Shown here in pieces: positions 16,419-24,552 of a stretch of DNA of 41,841 nt (the first letter of the stretch is position 1; the number at the start of each line of letters is the position of its first letter). The DNA comes from Labilithrix sp. GTDB taxonomy: Bacteria > Myxococcota_A > Polyangia > Polyangiales > Polyangiaceae. The position numbers and the translations under genes were made by a program. The stretch lies in contig JAHBWC010000072.1 of NCBI GenBank assembly GCA_019637225.1, positions 1 to 41,841 on the forward strand, in the 5' to 3' direction. The notes below the pieces were generated by a model. The model was given only the letters and a program-made list of their open reading frames with translations. It was not told where the DNA came from and did not search any database.

Positions 16419-18830
16419 ATGTTCCGCGCGCTCTTGCGCTTGATCCATGCCCTCGGCGGCGCCGCCGTCGCGGCGCTCTTCGTGGCGCTCCTCGAGGCGC
16501 GCGCCGTGTCGACCGGCGCCGCGGCCGCGGGCGCGGACGAGCTTCCGCCGCTCGGCGCGGTCATCCTGGCCGAGCTTGGTCTCCTCTCGCCGGTCGCGGT
16601 CGGGATCGGCGGGGCGGTCGGCGTGCTCGCGCTCCTCCTCCAGCCGAAGGCTGCCGCGAGCCCGCTCCTGACGCTCGCGGCGCTCCGCGGCGGTGCGATC
16701 ACGGACCGCCTTCGCGCCGCTTCGGCGCTGCCGATCGCGATCTTCGCGACGTTCGCCTGGTGCGTCGCGTCCGCCCACGTCGCGCGCGTCTCGATGGGCG
16801 TGGGCAAGCCCGCCGAGGCTGGCCTCACCATCGGCGTCGGAGCCGTCGGCGCGCTCGTCGTCGCCGGCGCCGTCGGCCTCGCGGTCCTCCCGCTGTTCCG
16901 GCGGCTCCTCGCGCTCGGGAGCGACGCGATCCCGCGGCTGCTCGATCCGGTGCTGACCGGGAGCGTCGCGCTCGTGCTCGTGACGTCGCTCTTCGCGCTC
17001 GGCATCGCGCTCGGCGATACGAGCGGCGGCGGCGGCGGCATCCTCGGTGTCTTCGGCGTCCTCAAGCGCGCCGAGCTCGACCTCCGGCCGCTCGCGAACG
17101 CCGCGATCCTCGCCCTCGGCGCGTACGTCGCGCCGATCGCCCTCGCGCGCGGCCCCGGCGCCGACGCGCCCGGCCGGCCCGATCCGCGGGCGCTCGTCGC
17201 GGGCGCGGCGGGCCTCCTCGTCCACGCGGTCCTCGTCGTCCTGTGCGTCCGCGCGTCCTCACGCCTCGGCGAGCCGCCGATCGTCGCGCGCTCGATCGAG
17301 CAGCACGCCCCGCTGGGGAAGCCCGCGCTCGCGCTCCTCCGCATCGCGACCGATCGCGACCGGGACGGCTTCTCCGCGAAGTTCGCGGGCGGCGACTGCA
17401 ACGACGCGGACAAGGGCGTGAACCCCAACGCGCTCGACATCCCGGGCAACGGCGTCGACGAGGACTGCTCGGGAGCCGACACGCCCGCGCCCGAGCCGAT
17501 CCCGACGACCGTGACGAGCGCCGACGCCGGGCCCGCGCGGCCGAAGCGCTCGTACAACGTCATCCTCCTCACGGTCGACACGCTCCGGCCGGACCTGGGC
17601 TTCATGAACTACGGCAGGCCCACGTCGCCGAACCTCGACAAGCTCGCGGAGAAGGCGACCGTCTTCGAGAACGCGTACTCGATGGCGTCGTACACCGGCA
17701 AGGCGGTCGGGCCGATGCTCATCGGCAAGTACCCGAGCGAGACCGTCACCGACTTCAGCCACTTCAATACGTACTTCGAAAAGAACGTGATGGTCGCCGA
17801 GCGCGGGCGCGAGGTCGGCTACCGCACGTTCGCGGGCATGTGCCACTGGTACTTCAAGCGCTCGAGCGGGCTCGCGCAGGGCTTCGAGGTCTGGGACACG
17901 TCGGCGATCCCGCCGGGGATGGGCGACAACGATACGAGCATCACGAGCGACCGCATGGCCGACCTCGCGCTGAAGCTCCTCCAGCGCCCCGAGAACACGG
18001 TCGGGGGCGTCCCGGACGATCCCGACGGCGGCGCGCCGGGCGGGGCGGCCGACGGCGGCGCGGCCGACGGCGGCGCGGTCGATCCGGGCGCCGGCGCGGC
18101 GCTCGAGAAGGACGCGGCCCCGCACCGCTTCTTCGCGTGGTTCCACTTCTTCGATCCTCATGCGCAGTACGTCCCGCACGCCGACGCGCCGGACTTCTCG
18201 GGCGTCAAGGGCGCCTCGCGCGCGGTCTACGATCAGGAGGTCTGGTACACGGACAAGCACATCGGCCGCGTGCTCGACTACATCGCCTCGCAGCCGTGGG
18301 GCGAAGACACCGCCGTCGTGATGACCGCCGACCACGGCGAGGCGTTCTACGAGCACGGGATGCTCTTCCACGGCTCGGAGATCTGGAACGAGCTCGTGCG
18401 CGTCCCGCTCTTCGTGTACGTCCCCGGCGCCGAGCCGCGGCGCGTCTCGGTGAACCGATCGCACATCGACGTCGCGCCCACGATCATCGAGCTGATGGGC
18501 CTCGACGTCCCCGATGACGGCGAGATCCGAGGCAAGAGCCTCCTCGACGACGTCTACCTGGCGAAGGACGCCGAGCACGAAGAGCGCGACGTCTACGTCG
18601 ACATGCCCGCCGGCCCGTTCAACGGCGTCCGCCGCGCGCACATCACCGGCCCCTCGCCGGGGATGAAGCTGATTCACTTCGGCGGCGGGAGCTACCAGCT
18701 CTTCGACCTCGCGGCCGATCCCGACGAGAAGAAGGACCTCGCGGGCGACAAGGAGAAGCGGGACGCCGCGGTCGCGCGGATGAACGCCTTCCGCGGGCGC
18801 CTCAAGGAGATCGAGGTCAAGCCGAAGTGA
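16419..18830 (+). CDS. Membrane-anchored sulfatase-like hydrolase with MopE-type metal-binding motif
   Basis: 803 residues from ATG 16419; GTG 16389 is an alternative. Residues 1-290 hold about seven hydrophobic segments. Residues 319-350 form a Ca-binding-type motif seen in MopE-like proteins (DRDRDGF, GGDCNDAD, NGVDEDCSG). From residue 380 an alkaline-phosphatase-superfamily sulfatase domain follows: NVILLTVDTLRPD, MTADHGEAFYEHG and a C-terminal LFDLAADPDEKKDLA. The usual formylglycine site (C/S-x-P-x-R) is absent; the matching place reads ASYTGKAVGPML, with Thr426 as a possible nucleophile, as in LtaS- or EptA-like transferases. So it may be a phosphotransferase or phosphodiesterase rather than a sulfatase. 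A Gly/Ala/Asp-rich insertion lies near residues 530-565. Function is inferred at fold level. Confidence 0.85.
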   Translation: MFRALLRLIHALGGAAVAALFVALLEARAVSTGAAAAGADELPPLGAVILAELGLLSPVAVGIGGAVGVLALLLQPKAAASPLLTLAALRGGAITDRLRAASALPIAIFATFAWCVASAHVARVSMGVGKPAEAGLTIGVGAVGALVVAGAVGLAVLPLFRRLLALGSDAIPRLLDPVLTGSVALVLVTSLFALGIALGDTSGGGGGILGVFGVLKRAELDLRPLANAAILALGAYVAPIALARGPGADAPGRPDPRALVAGAAGLLVHAVLVVLCVRASSRLGEPPIVARSIEQHAPLGKPALALLRIATDRDRDGFSAKFAGGDCNDADKGVNPNALDIPGNGVDEDCSGADTPAPEPIPTTVTSADAGPARPKRSYNVILLTVDTLRPDLGFMNYGRPTSPNLDKLAEKATVFENAYSMASYTGKAVGPMLIGKYPSETVTDFSHFNTYFEKNVMVAERGREVGYRTFAGMCHWYFKRSSGLAQGFEVWDTSAIPPGMGDNDTSITSDRMADLALKLLQRPENTVGGVPDDPDGGAPGGAADGGAADGGAVDPGAGAALEKDAAPHRFFAWFHFFDPHAQYVPHADAPDFSGVKGASRAVYDQEVWYTDKHIGRVLDYIASQPWGEDTAVVMTADHGEAFYEHGMLFHGSEIWNELVRVPLFVYVPGAEPRRVSVNRSHIDVAPTIIELMGLDVPDDGEIRGKSLLDDVYLAKDAEHEERDVYVDMPAGPFNGVRRAHITGPSPGMKLIHFGGGSYQLFDLAADPDEKKDLAGDKEKRDAAVARMNAFRGRLKEIEVKPK

Positions 18831-19569
18831 GGCTCGCGCGCGCGAGCCTCGCGACGTCGTGGAGCGACGCCACCACGAGGTGAGGGTCGGCCGCGAGCAC
18901 GCGCGCGCGATCGGCGATGCCGGGGACGGCGATCGTGAAGCAGCCGGCGGCCCGGCCGGCGAGGATGTCCTGCGGTCCGTCGCCGATCATCCACGCGCCT
19001 TCGATCGGCACGCCGAGCGCGGCGGCCGCCGCGCGCACGCCGTCGGGCGACGGCTTGAGCGGGCCGTCTCCGCCGGCGAAGACGGCGCCGAAGGCGCTCG
19101 CGACGCCGAGCGCCTCGAGCACGAGCACGCTCACCGCGCGCGGCTTGTTCGTCACGAGCGCCGCCGGAAGGCCGAGCGCGAGCGCCTCGCGCGCGCCGGG
19201 CAACAGCGCCGTGTGAACGACGGGGCGCTCCGCGTAGCTCCGCACGAAGAGCGCGGCGACCTCGTCGAGGAGCGCGTCGCCCTCGGCGCCGACGCTCGCC
19301 GCGGAGGCGCCGGCCGTGGGCGCGAGCGCTCGCCCCCCCGAGCCCGAGCCGCCGCCCGCGAGCTCGTCGTGCGCGAGCGCCCGGGCCACGAGCGTCCGTG
19401 CGCCGTCGCCGATCATCGGGACGATCGCCTCGAGCGGGAGCGGCGCGCGGCCCACCGCTTCGAGCGCGACGTTCAGCGCGGCGGCGATGTCGCGTCGCGA
19501 GTCGACGAGCGTGCCGTCGAGGTCGAACAGCAGCGCGCGGCAGCGAGGAGGAGGAGGCGAGGGGCTCAG
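18817..19569 (-). CDS. gph: HAD hydrolase, phosphoglycolate-phosphatase-like, apparent CTG start
   Basis: 250 residues if read from CTG 19569-19567. The HAD motif I, LLFDLDGTLVDS, lies upstream of the first ordinary start in the frame (GTG 19455), which would remove the catalytic Asp pair. Between the in-frame stop upstream and motif I there is no ATG, GTG or TTG; CTG 19569 overlaps the sigma-factor stop as CTGA, like the many ATGA overlaps here. Other motifs: motif II ALVTNKPR, motif III lysine in GPLKPSPDG, motif IV MIGDGPQDILAGRAAG. Motif wording fits phosphoglycolate phosphatase, which clears 2-phosphoglycolate. A Gly/Ala/Ser insertion sits in the cap. It overlaps the convergent sulfatase-like gene by 14 bp. 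Confidence 0.75.
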   Translation of the reverse strand: MSPSPPPPRCRALLFDLDGTLVDSRRDIAAALNVALEAVGRAPLPLEAIVPMIGDGARTLVARALAHDELAGGGSGSGGRALAPTAGASAASVGAEGDALLDEVAALFVRSYAERPVVHTALLPGAREALALGLPAALVTNKPRAVSVLVLEALGVASAFGAVFAGGDGPLKPSPDGVRAAAAALGVPIEGAWMIGDGPQDILAGRAAGCFTIAVPGIADRARVLAADPHLVVASLHDVARLARASLTSA

Positions 19570-20162
19570 GCCGCCGCAGTGTACGCGTCGATCTCGCGCT
19601 TTTCGAGGAGCGAGCGGAGGCGCGAGCGCGCGCGGTGCAGCCTCGAGCGCACGGCGCTCTCGGTGATCGAGAGGCGATCGGCGATCTCCTGGAGGCCGAG
19701 GTCCATGTGGTAGTGCGCGATCACCACGTCGCGGTAGTCGTCCGGCAGCTCGCCGAGCGCGTCGCGGACTCGCTCGTCACGCTGGCGCGCCGAGACGCCG
19801 AGGTCGCCGTCGCCTTGATCGACGTCGTTCATCGCGGGGAGCGTCGCGAGCTCTTCCCAGTCGAGGCCCTCGATGAAGCGCGCGCGGTGGCGGCGTCGTG
19901 AGCGCATCAGCATGAGCGCTTCGTTCGCGGTGACGCGGAAGAGCCACGTCGAGAAGCTCGCCTCGGCGCGGAACGATCCGAGGCGGCGGACGATCTGCAT
20001 GAGCGTCGCCTGCAGCAGATCCCGGCGGTCCTCGTCGCTCACGGGATAGCGCAGGAGCTGGCGCTCGACGTGGGGGGTGATCGTCTTGAGGACGTGGTCG
20101 AGCGCTGCGGCGTCGCCGGTGACCGCGGAGTCGAGGATGTCACGCTGGATGGCGAAGGCCAT
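19566..20162 (-). CDS. ECF-type RNA polymerase sigma factor
   Basis: 198 residues from ATG 20162, with AAAGGA about 8 nt upstream. A longer frame reaching 20345 is open but its extra residues are not sigma-like. Region 2 is clear (DRRDLLQATLMQIVRRLGSF, ASFSTWLFRVTANEALMLMR, then an Arg/His cluster), as is region 4 (ALGELPDDYRDVVIAHYHMDLGLQEIADRLSITESAVRSRLHRARSRL, here quoted in parts of one helix-turn-helix unit). Regions 1 and 3 are missing, as expected of ECF factors, which switch RNA polymerase to stress or envelope promoters. No anti-sigma gene is adjacent; downstream is the HAD gene, and a Ser/Thr kinase is divergent across 397 bp, making phosphorylation-linked control conceivable but unproven. 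Confidence 0.9.
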   Translation of the reverse strand: MAFAIQRDILDSAVTGDAAALDHVLKTITPHVERQLLRYPVSDEDRRDLLQATLMQIVRRLGSFRAEASFSTWLFRVTANEALMLMRSRRRHRARFIEGLDWEELATLPAMNDVDQGDGDLGVSARQRDERVRDALGELPDDYRDVVIAHYHMDLGLQEIADRLSITESAVRSRLHRARSRLRSLLEKREIDAYTAAA

Positions 20163-20559
20163 GGGTCGAGTCCTTTCTAGGTGGGGAGCCCCATTGCGAC
20201 CGCCGTGCCGACCTCCTCCGGTCGCGCCGCTCGGCTCGGACCCCGCGAAATCTCGAGCAATGCCGCTCGACCCGCGCCGTCGGGCCCGGCCGAGGGCCTG
20301 TAAGCGTTTCCGACAGCTGAAGCCGGGCCCAACACCGCCGACCATGTGCGAGCGTCGCCCCCCCGGCGGAGCGTCGGGAGCGGTCGGCGCGAGCCCCAGC
20401 CCGTCGCCGATCGAAGGAGGGGCGTGACCGACCGCCGCGGAGCGCGCGAGCGGGGGAAGGGTGGGTGAGGGTGATGAAGACCGCGGCGGCGTGGCCGGCG
20501 CGCCGCCGCGCTTTCTTCTCTTGGAGCGCGAGCGATGACAACGCTACGATTGCCCTCTG
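20163..20559. other. Divergent intergenic region between ECF sigma gene and Ser/Thr kinase gene
   Basis: No supported gene in these 397 bp. The minus-strand side holds the sigma-factor ribosome-binding site (AAAGGA, about 20171-20176). Around 20298-20316 an A/T-richer element has the dyad CTGT-N11-ACAG; read on the minus strand it contains GGAAACG, which resembles the -35 element (GGAAC) of many ECF promoters, so autoregulation is possible. The right end carries a candidate promoter for the kinase gene, listed separately. Confidence 0.45.
20521..20550 (+). promoter_or_regulatory. Candidate sigma-70-type promoter of the kinase operon
   Basis: TTGGAG (20521-20526) and TACGAT (20545-20550) are separated by 18 bp. 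Each matches four of six consensus bases. Transcription would start around 20557, only about 3 nt before the ATG at 20560, implying a nearly leaderless mRNA; no Shine-Dalgarno sequence is present before that ATG, which agrees. Prediction by eye only. Confidence 0.4.
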
Positions 20560-22143
20560 ATGGCGGCGAAGCTCGCGCGATCGCAGCGAACTGCGTCCAG
20601 GGAGTCGGCCCCTGAGAGCGGACGTTCGCTGCTCAAGGTCGGCGATCTCCTCGCGAGCAAGTACCGCGTCGAGCGCCTCCTCGGTGAAGGAGGCATGGGC
20701 CTCGTCGTCGAGGCGTACCACGAGCTCCTCGACCAGCGCGTCGCCGTGAAGCTCCTCTACCAGGACATCGCGGATCGCGAGGCGCAGTCGCGTCTTCTCC
20801 TCGAGGCGCGCTCGGCGGCGAAGCTCCAGAGCGAGCACGTCGCGCGCGTCGTCGACGTCGACGTCGGCGCCGACGGTCTGCCGTTCATCGTGATGGAGCT
20901 GCTCGAGGGAGCGGACCTCTGTCAGGTCGCGGACGCGCGCGGCGCGCTGCCACGATGGCTCGTCGTCGACTACGTCTTGCAAGCGCTCGAGGGCCTGGCG
21001 CACGCGCACGGCCGCGGGATCATCCACCGCGATCTCAAGCCGTCGAACCTGTTCCTCGCGAACAAGCCCGACGGTACGCAGGTGATCAAGATCCTCGACT
21101 TCGGCATCTCGAAGTCGGCCGACGCGCAGGACAAGCGTCGCCAGCAGCTCACCGGCGGGCGCACCGTGCTCGGTTCGCCTCCGTACATGTCACCGGAGCA
21201 GGTCCGCAGGCCGAAGACCGTCGACCACCGGACGGACATCTGGTCGCTCGGCATCTGCATGTACGAGCTGCTCACGAACTCGATGCCGTTCGGCGGCGAC
21301 GAGATGCAGGAGACCTTCGCGCAGATCCTCGAGAAGGAGCCCACGCCGATCCGCTCGCTCGTCACCGGCGTGCCCGAGGGGCTCGAGCACATCGTGATGC
21401 GATGCCTCGCGAAGAACCGCGAGGAGCGCTTCGCGGACGTCGCCGAGCTCGCCAAGGCGCTCGTCCCGTACGGGTCGGGGACCTGGATGCAGTCGGCCGA
21501 TCGCGTGCAGGCGACGCTCGCGCGCGCCTTGATGGACGACCTCGCGAGCGGCTCGCGCATTCGCAACGTCGGCGGCGTGTCATCCGACCGGATCGCGATC
21601 CCGTCGGGGCCCGCGCGCCGCATCGACTCGATTCAACCCGAGCTCCACGGTACGGCCAGCACCGTCGCGCGGCGCTTCACCGCCTTCGATTCGAAGCGGC
21701 GCTGGATCGTCGCCGGCATCGCCATCCCGGCGGCGCTCGGGCTCGTGCTGATCGGCGTGACCACGTTCACGAACGGCAGCCGCCCGGCGACGGGCGCCGC
21801 GGGCGATCTCGAGGTGGCGCCCCCCGCGCCGGTCGTCGAGGCCCCGCCTGCGCCCACGTTCGTCGCGCCGCTCACGGTCCAGACCGCGTCCGTCGAGAAC
21901 GATCTGCCGCCGCCGGTCCAGGGCACGCTCCTCGGCGCGTCGCCGATGCCGGCGCCCGTCCCCGTGCCGCCTCCCGTGACCACCGCGGCCGCCGCGCCGC
22001 CCGCCAAGGCCGGCAGGTCGAGCGCGCCGGTCTCCACGGGGCGCGCGACGCCGGCGCCTCCGCGCTCCGCTGCGAAGCCGGCCGCCACGCCGGCCGCCAA
22101 GACGCTCCCGGCGGGCCTCCCGCAGACGCGCTCCGGGCAATGA
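20560..22143 (+). CDS. Transmembrane Ser/Thr protein kinase (module A)
   Basis: 527 residues. Eukaryote-like kinase domain at about 35-300: glycine loop GEGGMG (42-47), Lys64 in VAVKLL, catalytic HRDLKPSN (Asp158), DFG (180-182), activation segment GSPPYMSPEQ, and TDIWSLG. A linker of about 80 residues leads to one membrane segment (about 382-403, WIVAGIAIPAALGLVLIGV) and a 120-residue Pro/Ala/Val-rich tail that would sit outside the cytoplasm; no PASTA or other sensor domain is seen. It phosphorylates Ser/Thr on unknown substrates. The start (ATG 20560) has no ribosome-binding site but follows a candidate promoter closely. Its stop overlaps the ATG of a TPR gene (ATGA), tying the two together. 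The same arrangement recurs at 30269. Confidence 0.93.
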   Translation: MAAKLARSQRTASRESAPESGRSLLKVGDLLASKYRVERLLGEGGMGLVVEAYHELLDQRVAVKLLYQDIADREAQSRLLLEARSAAKLQSEHVARVVDVDVGADGLPFIVMELLEGADLCQVADARGALPRWLVVDYVLQALEGLAHAHGRGIIHRDLKPSNLFLANKPDGTQVIKILDFGISKSADAQDKRRQQLTGGRTVLGSPPYMSPEQVRRPKTVDHRTDIWSLGICMYELLTNSMPFGGDEMQETFAQILEKEPTPIRSLVTGVPEGLEHIVMRCLAKNREERFADVAELAKALVPYGSGTWMQSADRVQATLARALMDDLASGSRIRNVGGVSSDRIAIPSGPARRIDSIQPELHGTASTVARRFTAFDSKRRWIVAGIAIPAALGLVLIGVTTFTNGSRPATGAAGDLEVAPPAPVVEAPPAPTFVAPLTVQTASVENDLPPPVQGTLLGASPMPAPVPVPPPVTTAAAAPPAKAGRSSAPVSTGRATPAPPRSAAKPAATPAAKTLPAGLPQTRSGQ

Positions 22144-23186
22144 AGCGAGCGGCACGGGCGATCGCCGCGGCTGTCGTCGTCGGGCTCTGGTCCTCGTCCG
22201 CGGGCGCGCAGTCGTCGGAGAAGGACGCGGACGCCGAGCGCTTCTTCCGCGAGGGTCAGAAGCTGATGGAGGAGCGTCGCTACGGCGAGGCCTGTCCGAA
22301 GTTCGAGGCCGCGTACAAGAAGGACCAGCAGCTCGGGACGCTCCTCAACCTCGCCTACTGCCACAAGGAGCAGGGCGCGATCTGGCAGGCGTGGGTCGAG
22401 TTCAAGGAAGCGGAGGTCAAGGCGGTCGAGCTCCAGCGCCGCGACCGCCGTGACTTCGCCCGCCAGCGCATGACGGAGCTCGAGAAGTCGCTCGCGCGCG
22501 TCGTCATCGAGTCCCAGCAGCGCGTCGAGCTCACCGAGGTCCTCGTCGAGGACCGCCGCGTGCCGGACGCGGAGAAGCGGGTGACGTTCGCCGCCGAGCC
22601 CGGCCAGCGCAAGCTCACGTTCCGAGCGAAGGGCAAGAAGCAGGTCGTCCAGCTCGTCACGATCGTCAAGGGCGAGCGCCCGCAGCGCATCACCGTTCCG
22701 CCGATGGTCGACGAGGAGAAGGAGCCCGTCGTCGTCGCCGAAGCGCCGCCGAGCCACGCGGAGGAGCCGAAGACACCGCCGCCGCAGCCGCGGCCGCCGG
22801 AGGCGAGCGAAGGATCCGGCCGCAAGACGCTCACGTTCGCCCTCGTCGGCGTCGGCGTGGTCGGCGTCGGCGTCGGGACCGTGACCGGACTGATGACGCT
22901 CTCGAACGCTTGCTCGAAGAGCGCGCGCGCGGACAACCCCGACGGCTGTCCGCCGGGGAGCCAGGTCGGCCGCGACCGCGCCGCCGAGGGCGAGCTCACC
23001 GGGCTCGTGTCGACGATCGCGTTCGGCGTCGGGGGCGCCGCGCTCTTGACCGCGCTCGTCCTCTACTTCACGGAGCCGAGCGATCCGAGCGCGGCCGTCG
23101 GCGCCGCGCCGAAGCGCGCGCGGACGAGCCTCCGCGTCGTGCCGGAGCTCGGCGCTGGCTGGGCCGGCCTTCGCGGCGCCTTCTGA
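22140..23186 (+). CDS. Exported TPR protein with two C-terminal membrane segments (module A partner)
   Basis: 348 residues. The signal peptide (residues 1-23) is cut near SAGAQ. Residues 25-100 are TPR-like helices (RFFREGQKLMEERRYGEAC, LGTLLNLAYCHKEQGAIWQA). Then comes a beta region resembling PEGA-type repeats (ARVVIESQQRVELTEVLV, GQRKLTFRAKG), a Pro/Glu-rich linker, and two hydrophobic segments (FALVGVGVVGVGVGTVTG and TIAFGVGGAALLTALVLYF) separated by a short loop with two cysteines. The protein ends GWAGLRGAF, a C-terminal aromatic also found in the homologue at 31782. Translation is coupled to the kinase upstream. Likely a periplasm-facing partner of that kinase; molecular role unknown. 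Confidence 0.85.
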   Translation: MKRAARAIAAAVVVGLWSSSAGAQSSEKDADAERFFREGQKLMEERRYGEACPKFEAAYKKDQQLGTLLNLAYCHKEQGAIWQAWVEFKEAEVKAVELQRRDRRDFARQRMTELEKSLARVVIESQQRVELTEVLVEDRRVPDAEKRVTFAAEPGQRKLTFRAKGKKQVVQLVTIVKGERPQRITVPPMVDEEKEPVVVAEAPPSHAEEPKTPPPQPRPPEASEGSGRKTLTFALVGVGVVGVGVGTVTGLMTLSNACSKSARADNPDGCPPGSQVGRDRAAEGELTGLVSTIAFGVGGAALLTALVLYFTEPSDPSAAVGAAPKRARTSLRVVPELGAGWAGLRGAF

Positions 23187-23271
23187 CGCGCGCGTCGGCC
23201 GCGCTCGCGTCGTCCTCGCGCGCGTGTGACGTTGACGCGTTCGTCCTGCCGTGCGACGTGGTCGCGTCGCG

Positions 23272-24549
23272 ATGGTGGACGGCCCTTCGAGCTCGGGAAC
23301 CACGGCCCTCACGGCGCTCGAGCACCCGCTGCCCCCCGGCATGCGCGACCTGCTCCCGGAAGAGGCGGCCAGCCGGCGAGACCTGTCGCGCGCGGTGCTC
23401 GAGCGCTACGCGCTCCACGGCTACCGCCTCGTGACGCCGCCGGCGTTCGAGCTCGCGAGCGTCCTCGAGCGCGGGCTCGGCGCCTCCGCCGCCGACGACG
23501 TCCTCCGCTTCATCGAGCCGGAGTCCGGCGACGTGGCCGTGATTCGTCCCGACATGACGCCGCAGGTGGCGCGGATCGTCGCGACCCGGCTCGGCGATCG
23601 CGAGCCGCCGTTCCGTCTCGCCTACGAGGGGACGGTCGTGCGGCGGCGTGCGTCGCGCGCGAAGAAGCATCGCCAGATCCCGCAGGTCGGCGTCGAGCTC
23701 TGCGGCGTCGCGGGCGCCGAGGGCGATCTCGAGCTGCTCTGCCTCGCGGCCGACGTCCTCCGCGAAGGCGCGGGGCTCGAGCGCTTCACGATCGATCTCT
23801 CGGACGCCGGAATCGTGAGGGACCTCCTCGCGGAGGTCTCTGCCCCGCGCGCGGCGGAGATCTCGCTCGCGCTCTCGCGCAAGGACGAGCCGTCGCTGAT
23901 CGAGCTCACCGCCGGCCTCGCCGAGGGCCCGCGCGTGGTCGCGCTCGCGCGGCTCCACGGCGGACGCGAGGCGATCGTCGAGGCCGTGGAGCTCCTCGCG
24001 GGCACGCGCGCCGAAGCCCCCGCGAGCCGCCTCCTCGCGCTCTTCGACGCCGCGTCGGCGCGCGGGCTCGGCCCGCACCTGTCGGCCGATCCGGGCGAGG
24101 TCCGCGGGCTCGCGTACTACACGGGCACGATCTTCTCGATCTACGCGGAGGGGCCCGGCGAGCCCGTCGGCGGCGGAGGTCGCTACGACGATCTGCTCGC
24201 GCGCTACGGAGCGCCGCGGCCTGCGGTCGGGCTCGGGATCGATCTCGACGCGCTCGGGTGGGCGGTCCGCGCGGCGCGCGAGACGCGGCCGCGCCGGTCG
24301 GGCGCCGTCGTCGTCGGGGCGGAGACCGACCCGCGCGTCGGCGAGCTCAGGGCGCGCGGGTTCCCCGCGGTCGCGGTCGCGGACCCGGCGCGCGCGCGTG
24401 CCTACGCCGCGTCGTGGGGCTTCGCCTTCGTCTGGGACGACACGGCCGAGCAGAAGACGACCACCGACGACGTCGTGCGCGTGCTAAGCAGCGCCGGAGA
24501 GCCGCGAGCTGGCTTGCGAAAGCAGCCCCCGGCGGATGAAGGAGCGTAG
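23272..24549 (+). CDS. hisZ: ATP phosphoribosyltransferase regulatory subunit HisZ
   Basis: 425 residues from ATG 23272 (GTG 23251 is possible). It is related to class II histidyl-tRNA synthetase: PPGMRDLLPEEA at the N-terminus, then VIRPDMTPQVARI, FRLAYEGTVVRRR, QVGVELCGV and the late motif EVRGLAYYTGTIFSI with GGGGRYDDLLARYG. The tRNA anticodon-binding domain is missing, and the wording of motifs fits HisZ, which has no aminoacylation role but combines with the short HisG to form the first enzyme of histidine synthesis. It implies a short-form hisG elsewhere in the genome. purA begins 3 nt downstream, a hisZ-purA pairing known in other proteobacteria. Confidence 0.9.
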   Translation: MVDGPSSSGTTALTALEHPLPPGMRDLLPEEAASRRDLSRAVLERYALHGYRLVTPPAFELASVLERGLGASAADDVLRFIEPESGDVAVIRPDMTPQVARIVATRLGDREPPFRLAYEGTVVRRRASRAKKHRQIPQVGVELCGVAGAEGDLELLCLAADVLREGAGLERFTIDLSDAGIVRDLLAEVSAPRAAEISLALSRKDEPSLIELTAGLAEGPRVVALARLHGGREAIVEAVELLAGTRAEAPASRLLALFDAASARGLGPHLSADPGEVRGLAYYTGTIFSIYAEGPGEPVGGGGRYDDLLARYGAPRPAVGLGIDLDALGWAVRAARETRPRRSGAVVVGAETDPRVGELRARGFPAVAVADPARARAYAASWGFAFVWDDTAEQKTTTDDVVRVLSSAGEPRAGLRKQPPADEGA

Positions 24550-24552
24550 AGG

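Noticed and set aside
23272..24549. Histidyl-tRNA synthetase
   Set aside because: The anticodon-binding domain is absent and motif wording fits HisZ.
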